Of a stretch of DNA of 64,000 nucleotides, positions 16,813-24,980 are shown piece by piece; positions within the stretch are counted from its first letter, which is position 1, and each line of letters begins with the position of its first letter. Origin of the DNA: Fibrobacter succinogenes (lineage in GTDB: Bacteria; Fibrobacterota; Fibrobacteria; Fibrobacterales; Fibrobacteraceae); the NCBI GenBank assembly GCA_902756345.1, contig CACVQR010000003.1, forward strand, positions 62,001 to 126,000, in the 5' to 3' direction. The position numbers and the translations under genes were made by a program. The notes below the pieces were generated by a model. The model did no database searches. It was not told the origin of the DNA and was given only the letters and a program-made list of their open reading frames with translations.

Positions 16813-17544
16813 TCATTTTTCGAATTCCACTACGCTACGGTAGATGGGGCGACCTTCCTTGCGGTACTTCTTTTCGAAGCCGGTCATAATCCCTTCGGTA
16901 GGTTCTGCGGTATTTCGTTCCAGAATTTTGCAACCCTTGAAGTTGTCGAAAACTTCAAGCGCGACTTCGTTGTATTCCTGGTGATCGGTACCCCAGTAGA
17001 AAATGCGCTTGCCAGGCTTTAATACGCGGGCGACTTCAACCAGGAAGTCCGGGCGCAAAAGGCGGTTCTTGTGGTGGCGTTCTTTTGGCCACGGGTCCGG
17101 GAAATACATGTGGAATGCGTCCACCGTATTGTCCTTCACGCAGTCTCGCAAAAAGAAGAATACGTCGCCGCGGAGCATGGTGGCATTGGCCAGAGCGCCG
17201 GCCTTGTCCATCTTGCGCTGGGCGAACTTTGCCCAGGTGTAATCCCATTCGCTACCCATAATGACGGTATCGGGGTGCTTGGGCGCATATTCCGAAAGGA
17301 ATCCGCCCTTGCCGCTTCCGATTTCGACTTCTACACGGTCGCCCATGTTCGGGAACATGTCTTTCCAGTTAAAATCCAGCTTGTGGGGGAGTCCGTCGGG
17401 GGTTGCAATCGGCTTGCGGTCGCCGTGAGTACGGAACACGTAATGCCACAGTCCCTTCGATTCCGGATCTTCTTTCAAATCGCGGTAAAATTCTGGGATT
17501 ACGACTTCCTTTTCAACTTCTTCAATGTTTTCGATATCGCTCAT
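16813..17544 (-). CDS. trmB: tRNA (guanine-N7)-methyltransferase
   Basis: A 243-residue SAM-dependent enzyme that makes m7G46 in tRNA. Motif I is VEIGSGKGGFLSEYA; the family blocks MYFPDPWPKERHHKNRL and RPIYRSVVEFEK follow. The N-terminus has an extra acidic stretch (about 40 residues). It lies upstream of recN on the same strand, 38 nt apart, with a family A repeat array upstream. Confidence 0.94.
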   Translation of the reverse strand: MSDIENIEEVEKEVVIPEFYRDLKEDPESKGLWHYVFRTHGDRKPIATPDGLPHKLDFNWKDMFPNMGDRVEVEIGSGKGGFLSEYAPKHPDTVIMGSEWDYTWAKFAQRKMDKAGALANATMLRGDVFFFLRDCVKDNTVDAFHMYFPDPWPKERHHKNRLLRPDFLVEVARVLKPGKRIFYWGTDHQEYNEVALEVFDNFKGCKILERNTAEPTEGIMTGFEKKYRKEGRPIYRSVVEFEK

Positions 17545-17568
17545 ATTCTTTATTAAAACCTCACGCTC

Positions 17569-17634
17569 CTAACCACTCTCAACTTCCAACTTCCAACTTC
17601 CTACTGTCTACTTCCTACTTCCTACTTCCTACTA
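17569..17634. repeat. Heptad repeat family A array
   Basis: About nine 7-bp units, CTTCCAA and then CTTCCTA with one CTGTCTA variant, fill the gap between trmB and the RNase Z-like gene. The last CTA is the TAG stop codon of the RNase Z-like gene on the minus strand, so the array abuts or supplies that stop. Read from that gene the unit is TAGGAAG. Confidence 0.85.
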
Positions 17635-18519
17635 AATAAACGCAACTACTCTATCCAAAAATTTCTCCGGGATTTCCTTTGCAATCATTTCGCGAATGTA
17701 TTTTTCGGAATACTTCATCGAAAAATGCGCGAGGATAATCTTTTCGCATTTCACCTGGTCGCCCATGCGGTTCAACGCATCTGCAATTTGGCTAATGTGC
17801 GTGTGTCCCTTTTTGTGGCTCATTTCGTAGTCTTCGGGGGCAAGGAACGTACATTCCGTAATCAGCACCTTCGACTGGAATACGCGCTGGTTTTCCAGCA
17901 GGCTTTCGCCCATGCAGTCTCCCATAAAGCTCACCAGCGGATCATACACTTCTCGCGTAATTTCGGTGCCGCTTTCGCGCAGCTTGATGATTTCGTCGGG
18001 AGTCTTTCCCAAGAATTCATCCTTGAGTTTTTTCTTGTAATGATACAGGGTTCCGCCCATGGCATAAATGGAATGCCTGACTTCGAACGCTTCAAATGCC
18101 AAGTCCTTGCGGTGTTCCAAAAACAGCAGGTCGCCACTATTGACGGGTACAATTTCGGGGTAACGGAACTTGGTGTCAGGCACGCCTTCGAACATGGCCT
18201 CGGCATGAATCCAGTTACGGGCTCCTTCGCAAATGCGTTCGGGCATGTAATAGGTGCTTTCGCGTTCAACACCCATCATCTTGCGCAAACTGTAATGACG
18301 CATCAGGCAACGGGCGTGATCCCCGTGGGCATGAGTCAAGAAAACGTGATTCAACGAGGTCGCCGAAAGCGGGCATTCGCCCATATCAATACAAAAATCC
18401 AGTTCCGGGAGCTGGATATAGGTCGCAAGCCCCGAAATCGAAAATCCGACAACGGACGTACACGAGGTATTCACGTGCACTTGCTTTAGGGCGTTATGAA
18501 TGTATCTGCTTTCAGCCAT
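17632..18519 (-). CDS. RNase Z-like metallo-beta-lactamase hydrolase
   Basis: A 295-residue MBL-fold protein. The metal motif THAHGDHARC lies near residue 62, with later His residues at EVRHSIYAMGG, a conserved Asp in SFMGDCMGE, and LAHFSMKYS near the C-terminus. It resembles ElaC/RNase Z (tRNA 3' processing) but is shorter and lacks a clear flexible arm, so another MBL phosphodiesterase is possible. TACATTTG lies 10 nt before the ATG. The stop codon coincides with the start of a family A repeat. Confidence 0.75.
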   Translation of the reverse strand: MAESRYIHNALKQVHVNTSCTSVVGFSISGLATYIQLPELDFCIDMGECPLSATSLNHVFLTHAHGDHARCLMRHYSLRKMMGVERESTYYMPERICEGARNWIHAEAMFEGVPDTKFRYPEIVPVNSGDLLFLEHRKDLAFEAFEVRHSIYAMGGTLYHYKKKLKDEFLGKTPDEIIKLRESGTEITREVYDPLVSFMGDCMGESLLENQRVFQSKVLITECTFLAPEDYEMSHKKGHTHISQIADALNRMGDQVKCEKIILAHFSMKYSEKYIREMIAKEIPEKFLDRVVAFI

Positions 18520-18529
18520 GACGTGGGAA

Positions 18530-18537
18530 CAAATGTA
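18530..18537 (-). promoter_or_regulatory. TAnnTTTG promoter box of the RNase Z-like gene
   Basis: TACATTTG on the minus strand, 10 nt upstream of the ATG at 18519. There is no Shine-Dalgarno in the gap, so the leader would be at most a few nucleotides. Confidence 0.55.
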
Positions 18538-18554
18538 GCAAAAGAACTTGGGTA

Positions 18555-18690
18555 GTTCGGAATTCGGAATTCGGAAATCCGATTTTAATCAAAAAAAATC
18601 GTCTAATTTTATTTAGACGAAATAGGAATATTTTGATATGAAATACGCCGTAGGCGTCAATTCCGAAATCTGAACTCCGAAATCTGAAAT
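18555..18690. repeat. Heptad repeat family C, inverted arms
   Basis: The left arm (TTCGGAATTCGGAATTCGG, 18556-18586) and right arm (TTCCGAAATCTGAACTCCGA, 18659-18690) are inverted relative to each other and built of 7-bp GGAATTC-like units. Between them is a perfect hairpin TCGTCTAA/TTAGACGA. The right arm ends on the TAA stop of the minus-strand lipoprotein gene. Confidence 0.75.
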
Positions 18691-19274
18691 TACTTCGTCT
18701 TCGCGTTTTCAGCGACAAGTTTATCGAAGTCTTCGCAGCTTAACGTTTCGATATGGTTACCCATGGCGACACTACGAGTACGGGCATTACCCTTCTTTTC
18801 GGGAACGCGGAAGCAGAAATTGTAGACATTGCCCTTGTCGGTCGGGATTCCCATCTTGAAAATACGGATACGCTGGGCGCCCTTATTGTAAATTTCGTGA
18901 TAATCGTAGGAATTCTTAATCTTTTCGAGGCGCTTCTGTTGGGAAAATTCAATTTCTTCAGTAATGGGGCCTTCCAAAAGGAGTGGCAGGGAGTTCTGGA
19001 AACGGAGCTCGAGTTTTCCGCCGGATCTTACGATTGAAGTTTCTTGCGGTTTAATCAGGTAACGCTGTTGCGGAATGTTCTTATAGGCCAGGGTGTGAAC
19101 CGTGCGGACACCGCACATTTCTCGCATATCGGGTTGCTCAACAAAGTCAATATCGCGGCAGATAGGGGGAAGGTTCGTCGGAACTTCCAGATTATCGCCA
19201 GAGTTTGAACCGGCACAGGCGGAAAGGAGAATAGCTATAGCGAAACCAGAGAATAGCAAGATTGTAGATTTCAT
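18690..19274 (-). CDS. Small lipoprotein of unknown function
   Basis: A 194-residue predicted lipoprotein: a hydrophobic signal with lipobox LLSAC at residues 16-20, then a soluble domain rich in charged residues and no recognised motif. Its Cys residues (CRDID, MCGVRT, FCFRV, LSCEDF) might form disulfides. A near-match promoter TATATTTA lies 4 nt before the ATG. It stands alone between an inverted repeat pair and the divergent xthA gene. No function can be assigned. Confidence 0.75.
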   Translation of the reverse strand: MKSTILLFSGFAIAILLSACAGSNSGDNLEVPTNLPPICRDIDFVEQPDMREMCGVRTVHTLAYKNIPQQRYLIKPQETSIVRSGGKLELRFQNSLPLLLEGPITEEIEFSQQKRLEKIKNSYDYHEIYNKGAQRIRIFKMGIPTDKGNVYNFCFRVPEKKGNARTRSVAMGNHIETLSCEDFDKLVAENAKTK

Positions 19275-19442
19275 GCCTTAAATATAATTTTATTATTTCG
19301 TTTTGCATTTATTTTCTTTAGAAAGTTTATTTTTTTAATCGGCGAGTGTAAACTTTTTGTTTCCTTAATTGGTTTTTGGGCTGAAAAGTCGGAGTTTCGG
19401 GGGATAAAATCATCTTTACTCCCTAGTGCTGTCAAAAAAATG

Positions 19443-19450
19443 TATTTTTG
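19443..19450 (+). promoter_or_regulatory. TAnnTTTG promoter box of xthA
   Basis: TATTTTTG, 25 nt before the ATG at 19476. This is the one exact protein-gene box in the window that leaves room for a short leader of about 20 nt. Confidence 0.5.
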
Positions 19451-19475
19451 CCGCGGATTAAGAATTGGGTATAAC

Positions 19476-20288
19476 ATGAATATTTATAGCTGGAACGTGA
19501 ACGGGCTTCGCTCCGCCCTCAAAAAGGGATTTACGGACTGGTTTGCAGCAACAAAGCCGGATATCTTGTGCTTGCAAGAAGTCCGCGCCGAGGTGGACCA
19601 GATTCCCGAAGAGGTTGCGAATCCTGACGGCTACTTTGCCTACTGGAACCCTTGCCGTCGCAAGAAGGGGTATAGCGGTGTAGGCATCTATACCCAAATC
19701 GAACCTGACCGTGTAAACTATGGCTTTGACATCGAGGAATTCGATGAAGAAGGCCGTGTGCTCCAGCTTGTGTTCCCGGACTGGGTTCTCAATAGCATTT
19801 ATTTCCCGAATGGTGGACAGGGCGATGATCGCCTGGACTACAAGCTGCGCTTTTACGATGCCTTCCTCGAAAACAGCAAACGCTGGATTAGCGACGGAAA
19901 GCATGTGGTAACGCTCGGCGATTACAATACTTGCCATAAGGAAATCGATATCGCTCGCCCCAAGGAAAACGAAAACATCAGCGGTTTCCTGCCGATTGAA
20001 CGTGCGTGGATGGACAAGTATGTCGAAAACGGCTTTGTAGACTCGTTCCGTCTGTTGCACCCTGAAGAACGCGACCGCTATTCCTGGTGGTCGAACCGTT
20101 TCGGGGCCCGCAAGCGCAATGTGGGTTGGCGTATCGACTATGCTTTCGTAGATGAAGGCCTTGTTCCCAATATTATCAATGCCGAAATTTATCCGGATGT
20201 AATGGGCTCGGACCATTGCCCAATCAGCATTGAACTCGAGCCCCCGTTTGCACCGTTGCCAATCGCGGCTCCTGCATACGAACAATAA
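19476..20288 (+). CDS. xthA: Exodeoxyribonuclease III (AP endonuclease)
   Basis: A 270-residue base-excision-repair nuclease of the endonuclease/exonuclease/phosphatase fold. Start MNIYSWNVNGLRSALKKGF is the canonical N-terminus. Catalytic motifs are LCLQEVRAE, the GDYNTCHKEIDIARP block and SDHCPISIEL at the C-terminus. An upstream in-frame codon at 19440 is not used, because it would precede the promoter box. A bidirectional terminator follows, shared with the convergent potD-like gene. Confidence 0.95.
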   Translation: MNIYSWNVNGLRSALKKGFTDWFAATKPDILCLQEVRAEVDQIPEEVANPDGYFAYWNPCRRKKGYSGVGIYTQIEPDRVNYGFDIEEFDEEGRVLQLVFPDWVLNSIYFPNGGQGDDRLDYKLRFYDAFLENSKRWISDGKHVVTLGDYNTCHKEIDIARPKENENISGFLPIERAWMDKYVENGFVDSFRLLHPEERDRYSWWSNRFGARKRNVGWRIDYAFVDEGLVPNIINAEIYPDVMGSDHCPISIELEPPFAPLPIAAPAYEQ

Positions 20289-20289
20289 A

Positions 20290-20321
20290 AAAACGCTCCT
20301 TTTGAGGAGCGTTCGTTTTTT
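20290..20321. terminator. Bidirectional terminator between xthA and the PotD-like gene
   Basis: Stem ACGCTCC/GGAGCGT with a TTTTGA loop, an A-run on the left and a T-run on the right, between two convergent genes. Confidence 0.88.
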
Positions 20322-20326
20322 AGAAC

Positions 20327-21394
20327 TTATCTTCCCTTGACGTTTTTCCAGGCGTCGTCAAAAAGCTTGACTGCGTCGCCGGGGTAGCGTAAGAAAACCA
20401 TGCGGTCGATTTCTTCGCGGGTTGGGTTAATTACCCGATTGTTCTTGAACTTTTCGTCAATGAGCTTGAGTGATGCGCTGTTCGGAGAGGCGTAGTTGAT
20501 TGTGGTTGCCAGCTTCGCTCCGTTCTGCGCATCAAGAATGTAGTTCATGAAGGCATATGCGCCTTCGACATTCTGCGCGCGACTGCTGAGAGTCATTGCG
20601 TCTACCCACATGAAACTGCCTTCAACGGGAATGGCGTAGCGTAGTGTCGGGTCTTCAGAAATGGCGGCCATGGCTTCGCCGTTGAATACAATAGCTGCCC
20701 AGTACTCGTTTGCAAGAATCTTGTTCTTGGCGCTTACGGATCCTTCAAAACCGGCAAAATTTGGGTCGCGCTTGATTTCGTTGATCCACTCGACGGCCTT
20801 GTCGATGTCTTCGGGCCTGAAGCTGTTGGCGTTTATGCCTTTCGCTTGCATTGCAATAGAAAGCATGGAGCGGGATTCATCAAGCAGGCAGAACTTGCCT
20901 TTGATCTGCATGGGGTTGAAAAGAGTGTTGTAGCTTACACCGCTTGGATTAAGCGTCGTGTCGCGGTAAAGAATCCCGGTGGTTCCCCATTGGTAAGGAA
21001 GCGTGTACATGTTGTTCGGGTCGTAAACAGGATTCTTGAATTGATCCGCAATGTTTACTTTGTTTGGAATCTTGTCCATGTCGATGGGCTTGATCAGTCC
21101 CAAGTGGATCATTTGCTGGATCATCACGTCCGATGCAATAATCACGTCGTATTGTTTTTCCATTGCGGCTTGCAACTTGACGATCATTTCATCTTGAGCT
21201 TCGTATTCGACCAGCTGTAGCTTGTAACCGCTTTTCATTTGAAAATCGGTAAGCATTTCAGGATCCATGTATTCGCTATAAGTAAGGACGGTGACTGTCA
21301 CGGGGTACTGTTGCGACTTCTTGTCGCAACCACAAAGAATTCCTGTCGCAAGGAGGACCGTTGCAACAGCGATGTGAAAAAACAATTTTTTCAT
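20327..21394 (-). CDS. Spermidine/putrescine-type ABC transporter substrate-binding lipoprotein
   Basis: A 355-residue PotD/PotF-like protein. The signal sequence ends in a lipobox (GILCGC), and the mature part begins with VTVLTYSEYMDPEM, as in polyamine-binding proteins. It also has YDVIIASDVMIQQMI and LPYQWGTTGILYRD, all typical of the family. AAGGAGAGGGT precedes the ATG. No permease or ATPase gene is adjacent, so the rest of the transporter must lie elsewhere or use other subunits. The substrate is probably a polyamine but is not proven by sequence alone. Confidence 0.85.
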   Translation of the reverse strand: MKKLFFHIAVATVLLATGILCGCDKKSQQYPVTVTVLTYSEYMDPEMLTDFQMKSGYKLQLVEYEAQDEMIVKLQAAMEKQYDVIIASDVMIQQMIHLGLIKPIDMDKIPNKVNIADQFKNPVYDPNNMYTLPYQWGTTGILYRDTTLNPSGVSYNTLFNPMQIKGKFCLLDESRSMLSIAMQAKGINANSFRPEDIDKAVEWINEIKRDPNFAGFEGSVSAKNKILANEYWAAIVFNGEAMAAISEDPTLRYAIPVEGSFMWVDAMTLSSRAQNVEGAYAFMNYILDAQNGAKLATTINYASPNSASLKLIDEKFKNNRVINPTREEIDRMVFLRYPGDAVKLFDDAWKNVKGR

Positions 21395-21444
21395 ACCCTC
21401 TCCTTCAGTCTTTGACAGTCCTCCTAATCCTCGTTAGGTGTAGA

Positions 21445-22746
21445 CTAGCTATGCAGGTATTCTATGATTGCGTCGTGGATAGTGGTGAACACGCTGCGCA
21501 GTTCGTCTTCGTCTTCTTCCAGGAGTGTCACGCGGAATCCCTTCAAATCCGTGCAGAAACTTGTACTTGGCACAACGCAGATACCCTTTGCGCCAAGCAG
21601 GTAGTACACAAAGCGATAGTCCAGGTTCGTAGTCTTGCTGCACCATTCTTCCACCTTTTTCTTGATAATCGGATTGTCGATCTTCAAGGTCTGGTGGCTG
21701 TTCAGCGTGCCTTCGCGGAAGATGATTGTGTTGTAGAATGCGCCGTAGGTCGGGTTGAAATACAGTTCCGGAATGTCGGAAAGGATTTCGTTGATGATGG
21801 CGCTTCTGCGGCCAATCTTTTCGTTCAAGGCGTCGCGGTGTTCCTTGAAGCGCTTGTCGCCAAGCACGCGGGGAATCGTCATCTGCGGGAGCGTGGTCGA
21901 GCAGACTTCCACCATCTTCGCGTTATCCAAAGCGCGGCAGAAGGCGTCGAACTGTTCATCCTTGTCGCGGTTGTAGTATTCGGCCCAGCCGCAGCGAGCG
22001 CCCGGCCACGGGTATTCCTTGGAAATGCCCTTGAGTGCGATACCCGGGACATCGCCGATGTATTCGGCGAGCGCGTAAGCGTGGGCGCCATTGTACGTAA
22101 TCTTGTTGTAAATTTCGTCGCAAATAATGAACAGGTTGTAGCGCTTGGCAATGTCCACGATTTTCTGGAGGATTTCAAGCGGATAGACCATGCCTGTCGG
22201 ATTATCCGGGTTCAAGATCAGAATGCCCGCGATGCTCGGGTTGTACTTTACCTTGTTTTCGAGCTCTTCCAAATCCGGATACCAGTGGTTTTCCGGCTGC
22301 AAACGGTAGGTAATCGGGGCCGTGTGGGCGTGAGCCGCTTCAGCAGAACTATGGGTCGAATAGGCGGGGGCAGGTCCAATAATACGGGTCGTCATCGAAA
22401 GTAGACCGTAAATCGTAGCGATTGCGTCGCCGAGGCCATTGAAGAACAGAATGTCGTCTACGCTAATCTGGGCGCCGCCGAGCTTGTTGTTTTCCTTGAC
22501 CAGGAATTCGCGGGTCTCGAGCATGCCCTTGGAGGGGCAGTAGCCGTAGCTGCGGTTAGTCTTGACGAGGTCCACCACGATGTCCTTGATCCAGTCGGGA
22601 ATCTGGCACTTCTTTTCAATCGGGTCACCGATGTTTTCCCAGTGGATGGGGAGGCCGAGTGCCTTGAGCTGGTTTGCCTTCTTCACGATCTCGCGGATTT
22701 CGTAAGAGAGTTCCTTGGCACCTTCGCTCAAAAGTCTTCTGCGCAT
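21445..22746 (-). CDS. PLP-dependent class I/II aminotransferase (alanine-aminotransferase-like)
   Basis: A 433-residue fold-type I aminotransferase. Visible motifs are ENIGDPIEKKCQIPDW near the N-terminus, the cofactor site ILNPDNPTGMVYP and CDEIYNKITY, the PLP lysine in ALKGISKEYPWPGARCGW, and the Arg of FRVTLLEEDEDE that binds the substrate carboxylate. It resembles the AlaA/AlaT-like group that makes alanine from pyruvate and glutamate; substrate choice is inferred. AGGAG precedes the ATG. The 3' neighbour PotD-like gene is 50 nt away. Confidence 0.85.
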   Translation of the reverse strand: MRRRLLSEGAKELSYEIREIVKKANQLKALGLPIHWENIGDPIEKKCQIPDWIKDIVVDLVKTNRSYGYCPSKGMLETREFLVKENNKLGGAQISVDDILFFNGLGDAIATIYGLLSMTTRIIGPAPAYSTHSSAEAAHAHTAPITYRLQPENHWYPDLEELENKVKYNPSIAGILILNPDNPTGMVYPLEILQKIVDIAKRYNLFIICDEIYNKITYNGAHAYALAEYIGDVPGIALKGISKEYPWPGARCGWAEYYNRDKDEQFDAFCRALDNAKMVEVCSTTLPQMTIPRVLGDKRFKEHRDALNEKIGRRSAIINEILSDIPELYFNPTYGAFYNTIIFREGTLNSHQTLKIDNPIIKKKVEEWCSKTTNLDYRFVYYLLGAKGICVVPSTSFCTDLKGFRVTLLEEDEDELRSVFTTIHDAIIEYLHS

Positions 22747-22881
22747 TTTATGCTCCTATGGAGTTGTCGAAAAATCACTTGTTTTACGGCGTAATTATAG
22801 AATAATAAAACAATGAAATTTCTTTAAGTTAATGGTTTTAGTTGTGTTTTGGGTACAAATTTGATGTAACGAACGAGCTGT

Positions 22882-22914
22882 AAAAAAATAGGGCAGCCGT
22901 TTACGGGGCTGCCC
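22882..22914 (-). terminator. Terminator of the 36-codon gene
   Basis: On the minus strand, stem GGGCAGCC/GGCTGCCC with a central CCGTAAAC loop followed by a run of T. It lies 28 nt after the small reading frame and before the aminotransferase, so the small gene forms its own transcript. Confidence 0.85.
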
Positions 22915-22941
22915 TTGAAACTTGTTGTCTGGATTTAAGCG

Positions 22942-23052
22942 TTATGCTTTACAGATTTTGGTTTCTCTGGACAGCCCCATAATAGCTCGGGCTGCTGCCG
23001 GGCTTGCTGCCATTGCCGCTACTGCGGTGTTCTGTCCAAAGATTTTATTCAT
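22942..23052 (-). CDS. Small Ala-rich protein (36 aa) with its own promoter and terminator
   Basis: A 36-codon gene starting MNKIFGQNT, continuing AVAAMAASPAAARAIMG and ending in a basic tail (LSRETKICKA). A strong promoter stands directly upstream: TTGACA, an 18-nt spacer and TATATTTG, with the ATG only 5 nt after the box. A terminator closes the unit. The alanine helix could be amphipathic or membrane-active. No family is recognised. The transcript could alternatively be a small RNA with an incidental frame. Confidence 0.6.
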   Translation of the reverse strand: MNKIFGQNTAVAAMAASPAAARAIMGLSRETKICKA

Positions 23053-23057
23053 ATAAT

Positions 23058-23089
23058 CAAATATAGTTTGAAGATTGGGAAATTGTCAA
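23058..23089 (-). promoter_or_regulatory. Promoter of the 36-codon gene
   Basis: On the minus strand TTGACA (23089-23084), an 18-nt spacer and TATATTTG (23065-23058). This is the only box in the window with a consensus -35. Transcription should start within a few bases of the ATG at 23052. Confidence 0.75.
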
Positions 23090-23122
23090 GTCTATAGGAA
23101 TTTTTTATTTTACTGAAAAAAA

Positions 23123-23172
23123 AACACATCCCACCTCTCATCACACACTTCACATTCCACACCCCACATTCT
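23123..23172. repeat. Heptad repeat family B, single arm
   Basis: About seven degenerate 7-bp units of ACACATT/TTCACAT type (for example TCACACACTTCACATTCCAC) directly before the GTG of the HsdR-N-like gene. No inverted partner arm is visible here. Confidence 0.65.
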
Positions 23173-23181
23173 TTCCCCAAA

Positions 23182-23607
23182 GTGAACGACCTCAAGCATC
23201 AAACCTTATTCGACCCTATTCGCCAAAAAGAGGTGCCTGCCACGCCCGAGGAGCGCGTGCGTCAGGCGACAATCCGTTTCTTGATAGACGAGGTTAAGGT
23301 CCCTCAGAACTTGATTGCGGTAGAGTTTGCGCTTTCGACGGTGGAGCCCAAGACCGATGACCGAGTGGATTTGTTGGTGCAAGATTTCAAGGTTTCCGGT
23401 AATTTAAAGCGCCCGTGGCTCCTTGTAGAATGCAAGGCTCCCGGCGAATACACTTGGCAAGCACTACAAGTGCAGCTGAACAAGTATTTGCAGATTCTGA
23501 CTCCCAAGTACGTGATGTTGTCGCTTGGCGATGCGGTGCGCTATTTTGCGTTGGATGCCGCAACCAAGCGCTTCCTGAAGATTGATTCGCTTCCTGAATT
23601 TGAATAA
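23182..23607 (+). CDS. Small HsdR-N / PD-(D/E)XK-type protein
   Basis: A 141-residue protein resembling the N-terminal nuclease domain of type I restriction R subunits (HSDR_N_2 group). The nuclease-fold signature is visible as RVDLLV, then PWLLVECKAPGE (E-x-K), then QVQLNKYLQIL. There is no helicase domain and no hsdM or hsdS nearby. Stand-alone versions are common in the FCB group and of unknown role. The start is GTG with no good Shine-Dalgarno. Its TAA stop is the first base triplet of a family B repeat. Confidence 0.75.
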   Translation: MNDLKHQTLFDPIRQKEVPATPEERVRQATIRFLIDEVKVPQNLIAVEFALSTVEPKTDDRVDLLVQDFKVSGNLKRPWLLVECKAPGEYTWQALQVQLNKYLQILTPKYVMLSLGDAVRYFALDAATKRFLKIDSLPEFE

Positions 23608-23661
23608 TGTGTAATGAGTAATGTGTGATGAGTAATTATACATTGCACATCTCACATTACT
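23605..23661. repeat. Heptad repeat family B, inverted arms between convergent genes
   Basis: Left arm TAATGTGTAATGAGTAATGT begins exactly on the TAA stop of the HsdR-N-like gene. The right arm, read on the minus strand as TAATGTGAGATGTGC, begins exactly on the TAA stop of xseA. Both flanking stops are therefore part of the element, which can fold into a hairpin. Confidence 0.8.
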
Positions 23662-24955
23662 TTACAACTGACTGTACGCTGCCGTCTTTAAACCTTGTGG
23701 TCAGCGTATCGCCGGGCTTTAGCTGGCTTTTATTTCGTACAAATTTACCATTTGCATCTAGCGTAAGCGTGTAACCCTTTGCAAGCGTTGTCTCGGGGTC
23801 GGCGCTTTTCACGCGGAGTTCGATGAGGTTGAACTTTGATTTTTCTAGGTCCAGAATTTTTCGGGAACCCTGGTGCAGACCTTCGCTGTCGCGGGCGATG
23901 CGTTCTTTCTCTCCTCTGAAAATAAACTGCAAGTCTTTTTGCATGTTGCTTCTGTAGAGTGAAAGTTTCAGGGCTTCTTTCTGAATCAGGGCATTTACTT
24001 TTTGCTGCAGGCGATTGCCCGTATTCGAAAGTTCTTGTTTATAGTCGTGAAGGGCTTCTTTTGTCTGCCCTGCAATTTCTTGTGCCGTCGAAAGCATTTT
24101 TTTCCAGCTGTCCGCTACGCGGTCTATCAAGCGCTTGGCGGTATCGGTCGGTGTAATGCAGGACTGGTAGGCGACTTCATCCAAAAGGCTTCGGTCAATT
24201 TCATGACCTATTCCGGTAAATACCGGTAGCGGGTAATTGGCGACGGCGCGGCACAAGGCTTCGCTATCGAAAAAGTTCAAGTCTGTCTTGCTTCCGCCAC
24301 CGCGGATAATGCACACTACGTCCAGTTCCGTATCCTTGGCGAGTTCCTCGAGGGCGGCGAGTACGGTCGGTTCTGTGTCTGAGCCTTGCATTTTTGCGTA
24401 AGCAGTTTTCACCTTGAAGTTAAATGGCGATTCTGCAAGCTTAGTCGTAAAGTCCTTGTAGGCGGCTGTTCCTTCGCCGGTAATAAGTCCCACGCGTATT
24501 GGTACATCGGCGAGTGTCAAAGCCTTGTTTTTTTCGAGCAAGCCGTCTAGCGCAAGCCTCTTTAAAATCGCACTCTTGGTAAGCGCAAGTTCACCTAGAG
24601 TGTAAACGGGGTCAATATCCAGAATCTGCGCCTGCAACTTGCCGTAAGGCACATACAGGTCGGCCTTAATCAAAAAGCTGACTTTGAGCTGTTCTTTAAG
24701 TTCAAACGGTTGCGGGTAATTTTCAACTTTGGCGCGAATGGCTGCAAATTTGGCCGCAAAGCAGTACAACGGTACTGTCGCGAGCGGATTTACGTTCCCT
24801 TCTTCAAAGTCCGCAATACTCAGGTAAACGATTTTTGATTTTTCGTTAATCTGGGTAATCACGCCACGCACCCATACGGCAGGGGTTGATTCCACCTTCT
24901 GCTTCAAGGCTTTCATGTATTGCGTAACGGTGTAGGACTTGTTTTCGGTTTCCAT
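23657..24955 (-). CDS. xseA: Exodeoxyribonuclease VII large subunit
   Basis: A 432-residue catalytic subunit that degrades single-stranded DNA. It has an N-terminal OB domain (VWVRGVITQINEKSKIVYLS), the central catalytic region RVGLITGEGTAAYKDF, IRGGGSKTDLNFFD and ITGIGHEIDRSLLDEVA-like motifs (TGIGHEIDRSLLDEVAY), then a coiled coil and a C-terminal LAKGYTLTLDANGKFV domain. No xseB gene is in the window. Only 25 bp separate its ATG from the divergent antitoxin gene. Its stop lies in a family B repeat. Confidence 0.94.
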   Translation of the reverse strand: METENKSYTVTQYMKALKQKVESTPAVWVRGVITQINEKSKIVYLSIADFEEGNVNPLATVPLYCFAAKFAAIRAKVENYPQPFELKEQLKVSFLIKADLYVPYGKLQAQILDIDPVYTLGELALTKSAILKRLALDGLLEKNKALTLADVPIRVGLITGEGTAAYKDFTTKLAESPFNFKVKTAYAKMQGSDTEPTVLAALEELAKDTELDVVCIIRGGGSKTDLNFFDSEALCRAVANYPLPVFTGIGHEIDRSLLDEVAYQSCITPTDTAKRLIDRVADSWKKMLSTAQEIAGQTKEALHDYKQELSNTGNRLQQKVNALIQKEALKLSLYRSNMQKDLQFIFRGEKERIARDSEGLHQGSRKILDLEKSKFNLIELRVKSADPETTLAKGYTLTLDANGKFVRNKSQLKPGDTLTTRFKDGSVQSVVK

Positions 24956-24980
24956 GCGCAGAATATACTATTTTTAGGGC

